DNA of 60,622 nt from an uncultured Pelagibacteraceae bacterium (GTDB lineage: Bacteria; Pseudomonadota; Alphaproteobacteria; Pelagibacterales; Pelagibacteraceae): contig CACJPA010000004.1 of assembly GCA_902595105.1 (NCBI GenBank), positions 1 through 60,622 on the forward strand. Direction: 5' to 3'. This document shows positions 26,301-35,885 of the stretch, piece after piece; position 1 is the first letter of the stretch, and the number at the start of each line of letters is the position of its first letter. The position numbers and the translations under genes were made by a program. Below the pieces are notes generated by a model, which had not been told where the DNA came from, did no database searches, and saw only the letters and a program-made list of their open reading frames with translations.

Positions 26301-27803
26301 TTGTTACAACATACAGTTAAAGTTTTTCCCTCTAAAATTCATCTACCAAAGAAAAAACAACTTGCCTGGAAAATTGCAGAAATAGCAAGTGACAATGCCA
26401 AACTAAATAAAGAGGCAATTGAAATGGTAATCAATAGAATTATTGACAATGCTTCAGTTGCTATTGCTTCTTTAAATAGAAGACCTGTTATTTCATCAAG
26501 AGAAATGGCTTTGAAACATTCTAAAAAAAATGGAGCAACTCTTTTTGGTGTTAATTCAAAATTAAAATTTGACTGTGAGTGGGCAGCCTGGTCAAATGGA
26601 ACTGCTGTAAGAGAGCTTGATTTTCATGATACTTTTTTGGCTGCTGATTACAGTCATCCTGGTGATAACATTCCCCCACTTTTAAGTGTAGCTCAACAAA
26701 ATAAAAAGAGTGGTTTCGATTTATTAAGAGGTATTATTACAGCATACGAAGTTCAAGTAAATTTAGTAAAAGGGATTTGTTTACACAAACATAAAGTAGA
26801 TCACATTGCACACCTGGGCCCGAGTGTTGCCGCAGGATTGGGATCAATGTTAAAATTAAATACTGAAACAATTTACCAAGCAGTTCAGCAAGCACTACAC
26901 ACAACTATTTCTACAAGACAATCAAGAAAAGGAGAAATATCCAGCTGGAAAGCATACGCTCCAGCACATGCTGGAAAACTAGCTATAGAGGCTGTTGATA
27001 GAGTTATGAGAGGTGAAGGAGCACCAAGCCCAATTTATGAAGGTGAAGATAGTGTAATTGCAAGGATTCTTGATGGCAATAAAGCAAAATATAAAGTTCC
27101 CCTACCTAAAAAAGGAGAAAGTAAAAAAGCTATATTAGAAACTTACACAAAAGAATATTCTGCAGAATATCAATCGCAAGCTTTGATAGACCTTGCAAAA
27201 AAATTAAAAACAAAAATTCCAAATTTAAATCAAATCAAAAAAATAGATATTTACACAAGTCATCATACACATTATGTAATTGGAACAGGTGCAAATGATC
27301 CACAAAAAATGGATCCGAATGCAAGTAGAGAAACTTTGGACCATTCTATTATGTATATTTTTGCAGTTGCCTTAGAAGATGGGGATTGGCATCATGTAAA
27401 ATCTTATACAAAATCAAGAGCTAATAGAAAAAGTACTATTAAGATATGGAACTCAATAACAACCTATGAAGATAAAAAATGGACAAAAAAATATCATGAT
27501 CCAGATCCAAAAAAGAAATCTTTTGGAGCAAAAGTTATCGTTACATTGAACAATGGAAAAAAAATAACTGAAGAACTTGATAGAGCCGATGCTCATCCCT
27601 ATGGAGCAAGACCATTTAAAAGAGAAAATTATATTAATAAATTTTTAACTCTAACAGATGATATTCTAGATAAAAAAGAGAGTAATCGTTTTTTAAAAAA
27701 TGTTCAGAATTTAAAAAACTTAAAAGCTGGTCAATTAGATAAATTAAATATTGAAATTAAAAAAAGTAAACTAAAAAGAAATTTAAAAAAAGGAATTTTT
27801 TAA
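26301..27803 (+). CDS. prpD: 2-methylcitrate dehydratase
   Basis: PrpD dehydrates 2-methylcitrate in propionate breakdown. The 500-residue protein belongs to the MmgE/PrpD family, with the [19 protein letters not shown] motif at about residues 108-126, [12 protein letters not shown], and the [18 protein letters not shown] region. Use of a TTG start is supported by the AAGGAG five bases upstream. It ends sharing a base with prpB. Together with prpB and prpC it completes the methylcitrate cycle, apart from the aconitase step. Confidence 0.92.
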   Translation: MLQHTVKVFPSKIHLPKKKQLAWKIAEIASDNAKLNKEAIEMVINRIIDNASVAIASLNRRPVISSREMALKHSKKNGATLFGVNSKLKFDCEWAAWSNGTAVRELDFHDTFLAADYSHPGDNIPPLLSVAQQNKKSGFDLLRGIITAYEVQVNLVKGICLHKHKVDHIAHLGPSVAAGLGSMLKLNTETIYQAVQQALHTTISTRQSRKGEISSWKAYAPAHAGKLAIEAVDRVMRGEGAPSPIYEGEDSVIARILDGNKAKYKVPLPKKGESKKAILETYTKEYSAEYQSQALIDLAKKLKTKIPNLNQIKKIDIYTSHHTHYVIGTGANDPQKMDPNASRETLDHSIMYIFAVALEDGDWHHVKSYTKSRANRKSTIKIWNSITTYEDKKWTKKYHDPDPKKKSFGAKVIVTLNNGKKITEELDRADAHPYGARPFKRENYINKFLTLTDDILDKKESNRFLKNVQNLKNLKAGQLDKLNIEIKKSKLKRNLKKGIF

Positions 27804-28699
27804 TGCATTTTGTTGAAAAAGAGCCAAGTCAAAAAAGAATTGATTTTGATCAAAAACTTAAATCAAATAAAATTCTAAGAGTTCCTGGAGCCTATAATCC
27901 TCTAACAGCAAAATTAATTGAAGAAATCGGTTATGATGCAGTTTATGTATCAGGTGGTGTTATGGCAAATGATCTTGGTTTTCCAGATATTGGTTTAACT
28001 ACACTTCAAGATGTGAGTACCAGATCCTATCTAATTTCTAGAGTAACCAATCTACCAACTATCGTTGATATAGATACAGGTTTTAAATCTTGTAAAGAAA
28101 CTATAGAAACTTTTGAAGAGTTTGGATTAACTGGAGTTCATTTAGAAGATCAAATTGAAAGGAAAAGATGCGGACATCTAGATAACAAGGAACTTATTTC
28201 AACAGATGCCATGGTTTCGAAAATAAAAGAATGTGTAAGAGCAAAAAAAGATCAAAACTTTAAAATTATAGCGCGCTCAGATGCGAAAAGTGTTGAGGGA
28301 ATTAATAAAATGATTGATAGATGTAAAGCCTACATAGATGCCGGAGCAGAAATTATATTTCCAGAGGCTTTGCAAGATGAAAAAGATTTTGAAAAAGTAA
28401 GAAAAGAACTTTCAAGTTATTTATTAGCTAATATGACTGAATTTGGTAAATCCAAGCTATTTAACTATAAAGAGTTAGAAAACCTTGGATATAATATTGT
28501 TATATATCCAGTAACCACACAAAGACTAGCAATGAAAAATGTTGAAGATGGATTAAGAGACATTTATGCAAGTGGACATCAAAATAATATAATAGATAAG
28601 ATGCAAACAAGAAAAAGATTATATGAATTAGTAGAATACGAAAAATATAATTCTTTAGACGAAAAAATTTATAATTTTAGTACAGAAGGACATGAATGA
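27803..28699 (+). CDS. prpB: 2-methylisocitrate lyase
   Basis: PrpB cleaves 2-methylisocitrate to pyruvate and succinate. The 298-residue protein has the isocitrate-lyase-superfamily barrel, with VDIDTGFKS (metal Asp), HLEDQ and the catalytic KRCGH loop at residues 121-125 (Cys123). The KRCGH form separates it from PEP mutases. It overlaps prpD by one base and prpC by four, so the three are co-translated. Confidence 0.93.
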   Translation: MHFVEKEPSQKRIDFDQKLKSNKILRVPGAYNPLTAKLIEEIGYDAVYVSGGVMANDLGFPDIGLTTLQDVSTRSYLISRVTNLPTIVDIDTGFKSCKETIETFEEFGLTGVHLEDQIERKRCGHLDNKELISTDAMVSKIKECVRAKKDQNFKIIARSDAKSVEGINKMIDRCKAYIDAGAEIIFPEALQDEKDFEKVRKELSSYLLANMTEFGKSKLFNYKELENLGYNIVIYPVTTQRLAMKNVEDGLRDIYASGHQNNIIDKMQTRKRLYELVEYEKYNSLDEKIYNFSTEGHE

Positions 28700-29823
28700 T
28701 GAGTGATGATATTAAAAAAGGTTTGCTTGGAATTGTTGTAGATGAAACTGAAGTTTCAAAAGTTATGCCAGAGATAAACTCTCTAACTTATAGGGGTTAT
28801 GCTGCTCAAGATTTATGTGAGTACTGTAGATTTGAAGAAGTTGCATATTTAATATTGAATAAAGATCTTCCAAACTCAATAGAGCTTAAACATTTTGAAA
28901 AAGAAGAGAGAAACAACAGAGAACTTACAAAAAATTTATATGAAATAATAAAACATATGCCAAAAAAATCTCATCCAATGGACGTTGCGAGAACTGCTGT
29001 TAGCGTGATGGGATTAGAGGATAAAGAAACTACAGATTCTTCTCCTGAAGCAAATATGAGAAAAGCATTAAGAATTTTTGCAAAAACGCCAACTGCATTA
29101 GCAGCCTTTTATAGAATTAGAAAAGGAAAAAAAATTATTAAACCAAAGAAAAATTTGACTTTTGCTGAAAACTTTTTCTATATGTGTTTTGGAAAAGTTC
29201 CCCAAAAAGAAATTGTTAAAGCATTTGATGTTTCTTTAATATTATATGCCGAACATAGTTTTAACGTTTCTACGTTTACTGCCAGAACAATTACTAGTAG
29301 TTTATCTGATATTCATGGAGCAATAACTGGTGCAATTGCTAGTTTAAAAGGCCCTCTTCACGGTGGAGCCAATGAAGAAGTGATGCATATGATGAATAAA
29401 ATTAAAAAACCAGAAAATGCACTGAAATGGATAAATAATGCCCTTAAAAACAAAGAAGTAGTGATGGGATTTGGACATAGAGTTTATAAATCAGGTGACT
29501 CAAGAGTTCCTACTATGAGAAAGTACTTTGGTAAAGTTGCTAAACTTAAGAAAGATAAAAAATTTGAAAAAATCTATGACATTGTAGAAAAAGTAATGAT
29601 TAAGAAAAAAAATATTTATCCAAACGTAGATTACCCAACGGGACCTACTTATCATCTAATGGGATTTGAAACTGATTTTTTTACCCCAATATTCGTAATT
29701 TCTAGAATTACCGGTTGGTCTGCTCACATAATGGAACAACATGCTGCCAACAAACTTATTAGACCTTTAGCAAGCTACAAAGGTAACAAGCACCGAAAAG
29801 TAATGCAGCTTAATCAAAGATAG
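28696..29823 (+). CDS. prpC: 2-methylcitrate synthase (citrate synthase family)
   Basis: PrpC condenses propionyl-CoA and oxaloacetate. The 375-residue protein has the citrate synthase catalytic His residues in GPLHGGANEEV and MGFGHRVYK, and a C-terminal Asp in the ETDFFTPIF region. The short N-terminus and the ITGWSAHIMEQ tail are typical of PrpC. Its place after prpD-prpB settles the choice over ordinary citrate synthase. It converges on the DUF4149 gene with 3 bases between. Confidence 0.92.
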   Translation: MMSDDIKKGLLGIVVDETEVSKVMPEINSLTYRGYAAQDLCEYCRFEEVAYLILNKDLPNSIELKHFEKEERNNRELTKNLYEIIKHMPKKSHPMDVARTAVSVMGLEDKETTDSSPEANMRKALRIFAKTPTALAAFYRIRKGKKIIKPKKNLTFAENFFYMCFGKVPQKEIVKAFDVSLILYAEHSFNVSTFTARTITSSLSDIHGAITGAIASLKGPLHGGANEEVMHMMNKIKKPENALKWINNALKNKEVVMGFGHRVYKSGDSRVPTMRKYFGKVAKLKKDKKFEKIYDIVEKVMIKKKNIYPNVDYPTGPTYHLMGFETDFFTPIFVISRITGWSAHIMEQHAANKLIRPLASYKGNKHRKVMQLNQR

Positions 29824-29826
29824 ATT

Positions 29827-30216
29827 TTAAAATATTATTAATACTAAAAATATAATTTGAATAAAATTTATTATAACTGATATCATATGAAGATATTTAA
29901 ACTTTTTATCTTCTTTATTATCTCTAAATTTATTAATTAATGGCATTAATACAAAACTTGAAATACCAAAAAGAATTGTTGTTGATAGAATTAAATAAAA
30001 ATTTAAAGAATAAGTTCCAATAAAAATAAAAAATAAAGTTGCTAACAAGCATGCAACTAGATTCACATTGTAATAATAAGGAAATATTTTTCTTATAAAT
30101 ACTCTTGCGTTTTCCTCATTTAAAGATTTAAAAGTTATTGGAGCAACAACAAAAGAAAAAAATAACATTATTCCTAAAACTATTGATGACAAAAAAATGC
30201 TTATTTTAGCTAACAT
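29827..30216 (-). CDS. DUF4149 family membrane protein
   Basis: I prefer the ATG at 30216 (129 residues) over an upstream start at 30243, because it lies one base past the stop of the gene before it and begins at the hydrophobic segment. Four membrane helices are visible (about 5-25, 45-65, 70-90 and 105-128). The FFSFVVAPITFKSL motif after the first helix, with a conserved Pro-Thr, is the DUF4149/TMEM205 hallmark. The function is unknown. It is probably co-expressed with the IsdG-like monooxygenase upstream. Confidence 0.7.
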   Translation of the reverse strand: MLAKISIFLSSIVLGIMLFFSFVVAPITFKSLNEENARVFIRKIFPYYYNVNLVACLLATLFFIFIGTYSLNFYLILSTTILFGISSFVLMPLINKFRDNKEDKKFKYLHMISVIINFIQIIFLVLIIF

Positions 30217-30217
30217 T

Positions 30218-30520
30218 TTACAGAACTGTTTCAAATCCCTCAAATTGAGGGGGGCCTAAGTAAAGATCTTTATGTTTGCCAGCATTTTTATGGGCTAGTC
30301 TAAATGCTTCTGATTTTGTCCAATTAATGAAGTCATCTCTAGAATTCCATATTGTGTGAGAAGCATACAATGAAAATTCATTATTTTTTTCACCTTTAAC
30401 TAGATGGAATTCTTTAAATCCTTTTGTGCCGTCTAAATGAGTATCTCGTTCTTTCCAGACCTTCTCAAATTCCATTTCTTTACCTAATACTATCTTAAAT
30501 CTGTTCATAGCAATAAACAT
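30218..30520 (-). CDS. IsdG-like antibiotic-biosynthesis-monooxygenase-fold protein, possible heme oxygenase
   Basis: The 100-residue protein has the dimeric alpha/beta barrel of ABM proteins. The three residues that define IsdG-type heme-degrading enzymes are present at the right places: Asn6 (MFIAMNRF), Trp67 (FINWTKS) and His77 (RLAHKNAG). If functional it would open heme and release iron in the cytoplasm. It follows the nitroreductase gene by 7 bases; no heme uptake genes are in the window. Residue match is direct; heme activity is inference. Confidence 0.75.
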   Translation of the reverse strand: MFIAMNRFKIVLGKEMEFEKVWKERDTHLDGTKGFKEFHLVKGEKNNEFSLYASHTIWNSRDDFINWTKSEAFRLAHKNAGKHKDLYLGPPQFEGFETVL

Positions 30521-30527
30521 AATTTCC

Positions 30528-31088
30528 TCACAAATAATTAATTACATTTTTTGGGTCTGGCCTTCGTCTTTCAGTTGGCTCTTCAACTTTATGACCTAAA
30601 TATATAAAGCCTGAAATTTTATCAATCTCTGATCGGCCCCCCAAATACTCAAGCATTTTTTTATTATAGGCATACCATTCAGTTAACCATTGTGCGGCGT
30701 ATCCTAGAGATTGAGCACAAGATAATAGATTCATACAAACAGCACCTGAGGACAGTATCATTTCCCATGTAGGTATTTTTGGATGTTCTAATGGTGTTGA
30801 TAATACTGCTAGAATTACTGAAGCTCTTTGAAATCTTTTAGACTCTGTTTCTAGCTGAATTTCACTAGCATTTGGATTTTCTTTTTTAAACTCAGTTAAA
30901 ATAATATTTTCGTCAATTATTTTAAGTTTTTCTCCTTTTATAACTTTAATTTTCCATGGATTTAATGCTCCATGATCTGGTACTCTAATTCCTGCAGCCA
31001 AGATCTTTTTTAAATCCTCATCAGGAATTTTTTCTGAAGACATTTTCCTTGCTAAAACTGATCTTCTTTTAATGTAAAAATCACTCAT
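30528..31088 (-). CDS. Nitroreductase family FMN protein
   Basis: The 186-residue protein has the family pattern: RRSVLARKM at the FMN-phosphate site, ILAAGIRVPDHGALNPWKI, the MNLLSCAQSLGYAAQWLTEW substrate/FMN loop, and GFIYLGHKVEEPTERRRPD at the end. Members reduce nitro compounds, quinones or flavins with NAD(P)H. The short C-terminus fits the YdjA-like subgroup. It lies between a small lipoprotein gene and the IsdG-like gene on the same strand. The substrate is unknown. Confidence 0.88.
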   Translation of the reverse strand: MSDFYIKRRSVLARKMSSEKIPDEDLKKILAAGIRVPDHGALNPWKIKVIKGEKLKIIDENIILTEFKKENPNASEIQLETESKRFQRASVILAVLSTPLEHPKIPTWEMILSSGAVCMNLLSCAQSLGYAAQWLTEWYAYNKKMLEYLGGRSEIDKISGFIYLGHKVEEPTERRRPDPKNVINYL

Positions 31089-31115
31089 ATTTCTAGATTA
31101 TTCTATTAATTATAT

Positions 31116-31289
31116 TTAATCTAAATCTAAGTCGCCACACGTTGCTTTAGTAAATACACATGTAGAGTAGTGATAGGTAGTTTTAGCATCTTTAACTACA
31201 CCAAGAGCTGTTCCCTCAATAGTACCAGTAACTGTGTTACATCCAGTTAAAAGTATAAAGTAAAATATTAAACAATATTTATTAAACAT
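31116..31289 (-). CDS. Small lipoprotein, 57 residues
   Basis: The frame starts at ATG 31289 and ends at TAA 31116-31118. The N-terminus MFNKYCLIFYFILLTGC is a signal peptide ending in a perfect lipobox (LLTGC, Cys17). The mature part is Thr-rich and contains two further Cys residues (Cys44 and Cys51) that could pair. It starts five bases after the nrdB stop on the same strand, so it probably shares the nrd transcript. It resembles entericidin-sized lipoproteins but I see no sure family. Confidence 0.72.
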   Translation of the reverse strand: MFNKYCLIFYFILLTGCNTVTGTIEGTALGVVKDAKTTYHYSTCVFTKATCGDLDLD

Positions 31290-31294
31290 TAAGT

Positions 31295-32323
31295 TTAACT
31301 AAATGCTTCTGCCCAAGTGCCCTGGGTTGATGCTTTAGAATATTCAGTCGCTCTTCCTTCAAAGAAATTCATATGTTCAACTGCATTAAGCATTGTATCT
31401 AACCAAGTTAAAGGATTTTTATCAATATCATAGATTGGCTCTAATCCTAGTTGAACAAGTCTTCGGTTACCAATAAATCTAATATATTCTTTAACTTCCT
31501 TTGCAGTCAAACCTTCCATTGGACCCATTTCAAAAGCTAAATCAATAAAAGCATCTTCATGTTCAATGATAGTTCTACAAGCTTCATAAAGTTCTTTTTT
31601 AAGTTTTGGAGTCCAAATTTCTGGATTTTCTTTAATGAATTCTTTAAAAATCCTGATCATTGAATTGCAATGAAGTGTTTCATCTCTTACTGACCAAGTA
31701 ACTATCTGACCCATACCTTTCATTTTATTATGTCTTGGGAAATTCAATAAAATTGCAAAACTTGCAAATAATTGTAAACCTTCAGTAAAGGCGCTAAATA
31801 CAGCTACGGTTTTTGCAATATCTTCTTTTGAATTAACATTAAAGTCTTGCATGTAATCATATTTATCTTTCATTTCTTTATATTTCATAAATGCTGAATA
31901 TTCTGACTCTGGCATTCCAATAGTGTCTAACAAATGAGAGTAAGCAGCAACATGAACTGTTTCCATAGCAGCAAAAGCTGTCATCATCATTAGAACTTCT
32001 GTTGGTTTAAAAACAGTTGTGTAATGTCTTAAGTAACAATTGTTGACCTCTACATCAGCCTGGGTAAAAAATCTAAAGATTTGCGTTAATAAATTTTTTT
32101 CTGGTTGAGACAAATTTTTTTGCCAATCTCTTACATCATCACCTAAAGGAACTTCTTCAGGTAACCAATGAATTCTTTGTTGAGTTAACCAAGCATCATA
32201 ACACCATGGATATCTAAATGGTTTATAAACAGGATTCTCAACTAGCAATCCCATTTTTTCTGGTTGGATTATTTTATTTTCAGTTTGAATAATTTCTGAA
32301 TTTATTTTTTCAGCTACTGACAT
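31295..32323 (-). CDS. nrdB: Ribonucleoside-diphosphate reductase beta subunit, class Ia
   Basis: This subunit holds the di-iron tyrosyl radical used to make deoxyribonucleotides. I place the start at ATG 32323 (342 residues), because a GAGGAG ribosome site sits eight bases before it and would overlap the GTG at 32332. The radical site METVHVAAY gives ligands Glu121 and His124 and radical Tyr128, with Asp90 in FFTQADVEV. The second ligand pair is in WSVRDETLHCNSM. There is no ATP-cone. The start lies inside the last codons of nrdA. Confidence 0.93.
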   Translation of the reverse strand: MSVAEKINSEIIQTENKIIQPEKMGLLVENPVYKPFRYPWCYDAWLTQQRIHWLPEEVPLGDDVRDWQKNLSQPEKNLLTQIFRFFTQADVEVNNCYLRHYTTVFKPTEVLMMMTAFAAMETVHVAAYSHLLDTIGMPESEYSAFMKYKEMKDKYDYMQDFNVNSKEDIAKTVAVFSAFTEGLQLFASFAILLNFPRHNKMKGMGQIVTWSVRDETLHCNSMIRIFKEFIKENPEIWTPKLKKELYEACRTIIEHEDAFIDLAFEMGPMEGLTAKEVKEYIRFIGNRRLVQLGLEPIYDIDKNPLTWLDTMLNAVEHMNFFEGRATEYSKASTQGTWAEAFS

Positions 32324-34251
32324 GATAAGCACTCCTCGTATTCTGGTTCTTCAGTTTTGGTTGATTTATTTTTATAAACATTAGCCATAATATCTGTTGA
32401 TTTTGCATCATTAATATTTTCAGCTCTTTGGATTGATTTTGATCTACAATAATAAAGACTTTTTAAGCCTTTCTTCCACGCATCAAAATGAATTTTATGT
32501 AATTCTTTTTTATGAACATCTGCTGGTAAAAACAAATTTACTGATTGAGCTTGCGAAATATAAGGAGTTCTGTCACCGCTAAGTTCAATTATCCAATTTT
32601 GATTAAGCTCAAATGCTGTTTTAAATACATCTTTTTCTAAATCAGTTAAGAAATCTAAATGACTAACTGATCCTTGATTAGTGGTAATTGTAGACCATGT
32701 TTCGTCATCGTTTTTACCATGACTTTCTAATATTTCCTCTAAATATCTATTTCTAACATTAAATGAACCTGACAAAGTCTTGTGAGTATAACTATTTGCT
32801 GCGATAGGTTCTACTCCTGGAGATGCTCCACCACAAATGATTGAAATAGAAGCTGTTGGAGCAATAGCAGTTTTGTTAGAAAATCTTTCTTTGTAACCAT
32901 ACTCTGCAGCATCAGGACACGCTCCTCTTTCTTCAGCTAAATCTTTAGATGCCTGATTTACTTTTTCATCAATATTTTTAAATATTTTTTTGTTCCATGA
33001 TTTTGCCATTACAGACTCAAGTGGAATTCTATTTTTTTGTAAGAACGAGTGAAAACCCATTACACCCAAACCAACACTTCTTTCTCTTTCAGCTGAATAT
33101 TTGGCATCTTTAAATTGATCAGGAGCTTTGTTAATGAAATCAGATAACACATTATCTAAAAATCTCATTACATCACTAATCATATCCGGATCATCTTTCC
33201 ATTCTTCATATTTTTCTAAATTCAAAGATGATAAACAACACACAGCTGTTCTATCTCTTCCATCTTTATCAATTCCTGTTGGCAAAGTTATTTCACTACA
33301 CAAATTAGAAGTTTTAACAGTAAGGTTTGCCAACTTATGATGTTGTGGAATTTGTCTATTAACAGTATCTATATAAATTATATAAGGCTCACCGGTTTCA
33401 ATTCTTGCTGTTAATAATCTAATCCATAAATTTCTTGCTGAAATTGTTTGTTGTATAGTTCCATCAGCAGGACTTTTTAATGCCCACTGCTCATCAGTTT
33501 CAACTGCTCTCATAAATGCATCAGAAACCAAAACACCATGATGTAAATTTAATGCTTTTCTATTTGGATCTCCTCCAGTTGGTCTTCTCATCTCTATAAA
33601 TTCTTCGATCTCAGGATGATCAATTGGAAGATAACAAGCTGCAGAACCTCTTCTTAATGATCCTTGACTAATTGCCATCGTTAATGAGTCCATAACTTTA
33701 ATAAAAGGAATTATTCCTGAAGTCTTTCCAACTTTTCCAATTTTCTCTCCAATAGATCTTAGGTTACCCCAATAACTTCCTATACCACCACCCTTTGCAG
33801 CAAGCCAAACATTCTCACTCCAAAGATCTAAAATTCCACCCAAGCTATCAGAAGCCTCATTTAAAAAACATGAAATTGGCAATCCTCTTTTGGTTCCTCC
33901 ATTAGACAACACTGGTGTTGCTGGCATGAACCAAAGATTGCTTATGTAGTTATAAATTCTTTGTGCATGCAAATTGTCATCAGCATACGTACTTGCTACT
34001 CTGGCAAATAAATCTTGGTAAGATTCATTTGGGCCAAGGTATCTATCTTTTAAAGTTGCTTTACCAAAATCAGTAAGATTAGAATCTTTAGAACGATCAA
34101 TTTTAATTATTATGCCTTTGTCGTTTTGAAATAATTCTGTTTCATTATTTAAAGAAAATAAATCAGGCTTATTCGCTTTTGAAACTTCTTTAACTTCTGG
34201 GCTATATTCGGAGACAGCTTTCTTAAGGGCTTGAGATAGAATCTTGTTCAT
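32314..34251 (-). CDS. nrdA: Ribonucleoside-diphosphate reductase alpha subunit, class I
   Basis: The catalytic subunit reduces ribonucleoside diphosphates. At 645 residues it is about 110 shorter than the E. coli protein, and the N-terminal ATP-cone that senses dATP is absent; the sequence begins near the ten-stranded barrel region. The active-site cysteines are visible in LPISCFLNE, in NLCSEITLP (with the catalytic Glu) and in AVCCLSSLN. The C-terminal redox pair is CLSC. It overlaps nrdB. A palindromic operator-like site lies upstream. Confidence 0.93.
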   Translation of the reverse strand: MNKILSQALKKAVSEYSPEVKEVSKANKPDLFSLNNETELFQNDKGIIIKIDRSKDSNLTDFGKATLKDRYLGPNESYQDLFARVASTYADDNLHAQRIYNYISNLWFMPATPVLSNGGTKRGLPISCFLNEASDSLGGILDLWSENVWLAAKGGGIGSYWGNLRSIGEKIGKVGKTSGIIPFIKVMDSLTMAISQGSLRRGSAACYLPIDHPEIEEFIEMRRPTGGDPNRKALNLHHGVLVSDAFMRAVETDEQWALKSPADGTIQQTISARNLWIRLLTARIETGEPYIIYIDTVNRQIPQHHKLANLTVKTSNLCSEITLPTGIDKDGRDRTAVCCLSSLNLEKYEEWKDDPDMISDVMRFLDNVLSDFINKAPDQFKDAKYSAERERSVGLGVMGFHSFLQKNRIPLESVMAKSWNKKIFKNIDEKVNQASKDLAEERGACPDAAEYGYKERFSNKTAIAPTASISIICGGASPGVEPIAANSYTHKTLSGSFNVRNRYLEEILESHGKNDDETWSTITTNQGSVSHLDFLTDLEKDVFKTAFELNQNWIIELSGDRTPYISQAQSVNLFLPADVHKKELHKIHFDAWKKGLKSLYYCRSKSIQRAENINDAKSTDIMANVYKNKSTKTEEPEYEECLSCQ

Positions 34252-34283
34252 ATTTATTATTATATTGTTTTAATTTTGCGATA

Positions 34284-34298
34284 ACAACTATATGTTGT
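34284..34298. promoter_or_regulatory. Candidate operator (NrdR-box-like palindrome) upstream of nrdA
   Basis: ACAACTATATGTTGT is an inverted repeat with five-base arms, 33 bases before the nrdA start. It resembles the A/T-centred palindromes bound by the ribonucleotide-reductase repressor NrdR. A TATACT -10-like element lies at 34311-34320 (read with the minus strand as TAGTATACT). A second copy in tandem, usual for NrdR, is not obvious, so this is tentative. Confidence 0.35.
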
Positions 34299-34430
34299 AG
34301 GCGCTTTGATTGAGTATACTAAATAAACGTTTAATCAATGGAACATTTATAGAACGCGACAATATGATTATCAATAAAAAAATAAAATTTTTTTAAAGAA
34401 ATTAACATAAAAAGAGTAAGTAGTGGATAA

Positions 34431-35885
34431 ATGAGTGAAAATTTAAAAATAGATCCTTATGGTTTTAGAGAATATGACGCCCGTTGGTTGTATGGGAAAG
34501 ACATAAACTCAGCCGGGATAGAGAATCTGGGTAAAGGACTTGGGACACAAATAAAGGATCATACCAAAAAAAATAATCCAAGAATTATTGTTGGACATGA
34601 TTACAGGTCTTACAGTGAAGAAATAAAAACTTCTCTTAAAAAAGGATTAAAGTCAACAGGATGTCTAATAGAAGATATTGGTTTATCATTATCTCCTATG
34701 GTTTATTTTGCACAATTTAATTTAGATGCAGATGCAGTTGCTATGGTTACAGCAAGCCATAATGAAAATGGTTGGACTGGTGTAAAAATGGGTATCAAAA
34801 AAGGCTTAACTCATGCTGGTGATGAAATGAGAGAGTTAAAAGATATTACCTTAAATGAAAAATTCTCTAATGGTGAGGGTAATGAAAAACAAATAGAGAA
34901 TTTTCAACAAATTTATAAAGATGATTTAATTAATGGTAATAAGATTAATAAAAAATTAAAAGCAGTAGTTGCATGTGGAAATGGAACTGCTGGAGTATTT
35001 GCTCCAGATATTTTAAGAGGAATTGGTTGTGATGTTGTTGAACTTGATTGTGAATTAGATTGGACTTTTCCTAAATATAATCCAAATCCAGAAGATTTAG
35101 AAATGCTTCATGCAATCGCAAAAGCTGTTAAAGATAATAATGCAGACATAGGTTTTGGCTTTGATGGTGATGGAGATAGAGTTGGTGTTATTGATAATGA
35201 AGGTAAAGAAATATTCTCTGATAAAATTGGTTTATTAATAGCAAGAAACTTATCTACTAAACATAAAAATTCTAAGTTTGTAGTAGATGTTAAATCAACT
35301 GGATTATATTCAAAAGATCATGTTCTATTAAGAAACAATTGTGAAACTATATATTGGAAAACAGGTCACTCTCACATCAAAAGAAAAGTTAATACTGAAA
35401 AAGCACTTGCGGGGTTTGAAAAAAGTGGTCATTTCTTTTTTAATCAGCCTTTAGGGTATGGTTATGATGATGGAATTAATTCAGCAATTCATATCTGTCA
35501 TTTATTAGATGATCAGAATAAAAAAATGAGTGAAATCATTAATGAGTTACCAAATACTTATCAAACACCTACAATGGCTCCTTTTTGTAAAGATGAAGAA
35601 AAATATCTAGTAGTTGAAGAATTAGTTAAAAAAGTTGAAGAAATAAAAAATAATAAAACTAAAATTGATGATCAAGTAATAAAAGAAGTTCTTACAGTTA
35701 ATGGTGTAAGATTTTCATTTGAAGATGGATCATGGGGATTAATAAGAGCATCATCTAACAAACCTTCATTGGTTATTGTAACCGAAAGCCCAACCTCAGA
35801 TGATAGAAAAAAGAAAATCTTTGATTTTATTGACGATTTACTTCAAAAAACTGGGAAAATAGGTGAATACGATCAAAAAATCTAA
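34431..35885 (+). CDS. Phosphomannomutase / phosphoglucomutase
   Basis: The enzyme interconverts hexose 1- and 6-phosphates for nucleotide-sugar synthesis. The 484-residue protein has the four alpha-D-phosphohexomutase domains. FREYDARW lies at the N-terminus, the phosphoserine loop is TASHNENGW (about residues 101-109), the metal site is GFDGDGDRVGV, and the sugar loop is GFEKSGHFFF. The C-terminal phosphate loop is RASSNKPSLVI. Both mannose and glucose forms are possible. It is transcribed away from nrdA, with 179 bases between, and its end overlaps the convergent coiled-coil gene by four bases. Confidence 0.9.
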   Translation: MSENLKIDPYGFREYDARWLYGKDINSAGIENLGKGLGTQIKDHTKKNNPRIIVGHDYRSYSEEIKTSLKKGLKSTGCLIEDIGLSLSPMVYFAQFNLDADAVAMVTASHNENGWTGVKMGIKKGLTHAGDEMRELKDITLNEKFSNGEGNEKQIENFQQIYKDDLINGNKINKKLKAVVACGNGTAGVFAPDILRGIGCDVVELDCELDWTFPKYNPNPEDLEMLHAIAKAVKDNNADIGFGFDGDGDRVGVIDNEGKEIFSDKIGLLIARNLSTKHKNSKFVVDVKSTGLYSKDHVLLRNNCETIYWKTGHSHIKRKVNTEKALAGFEKSGHFFFNQPLGYGYDDGINSAIHICHLLDDQNKKMSEIINELPNTYQTPTMAPFCKDEEKYLVVEELVKKVEEIKNNKTKIDDQVIKEVLTVNGVRFSFEDGSWGLIRASSNKPSLVIVTESPTSDDRKKKIFDFIDDLLQKTGKIGEYDQKI

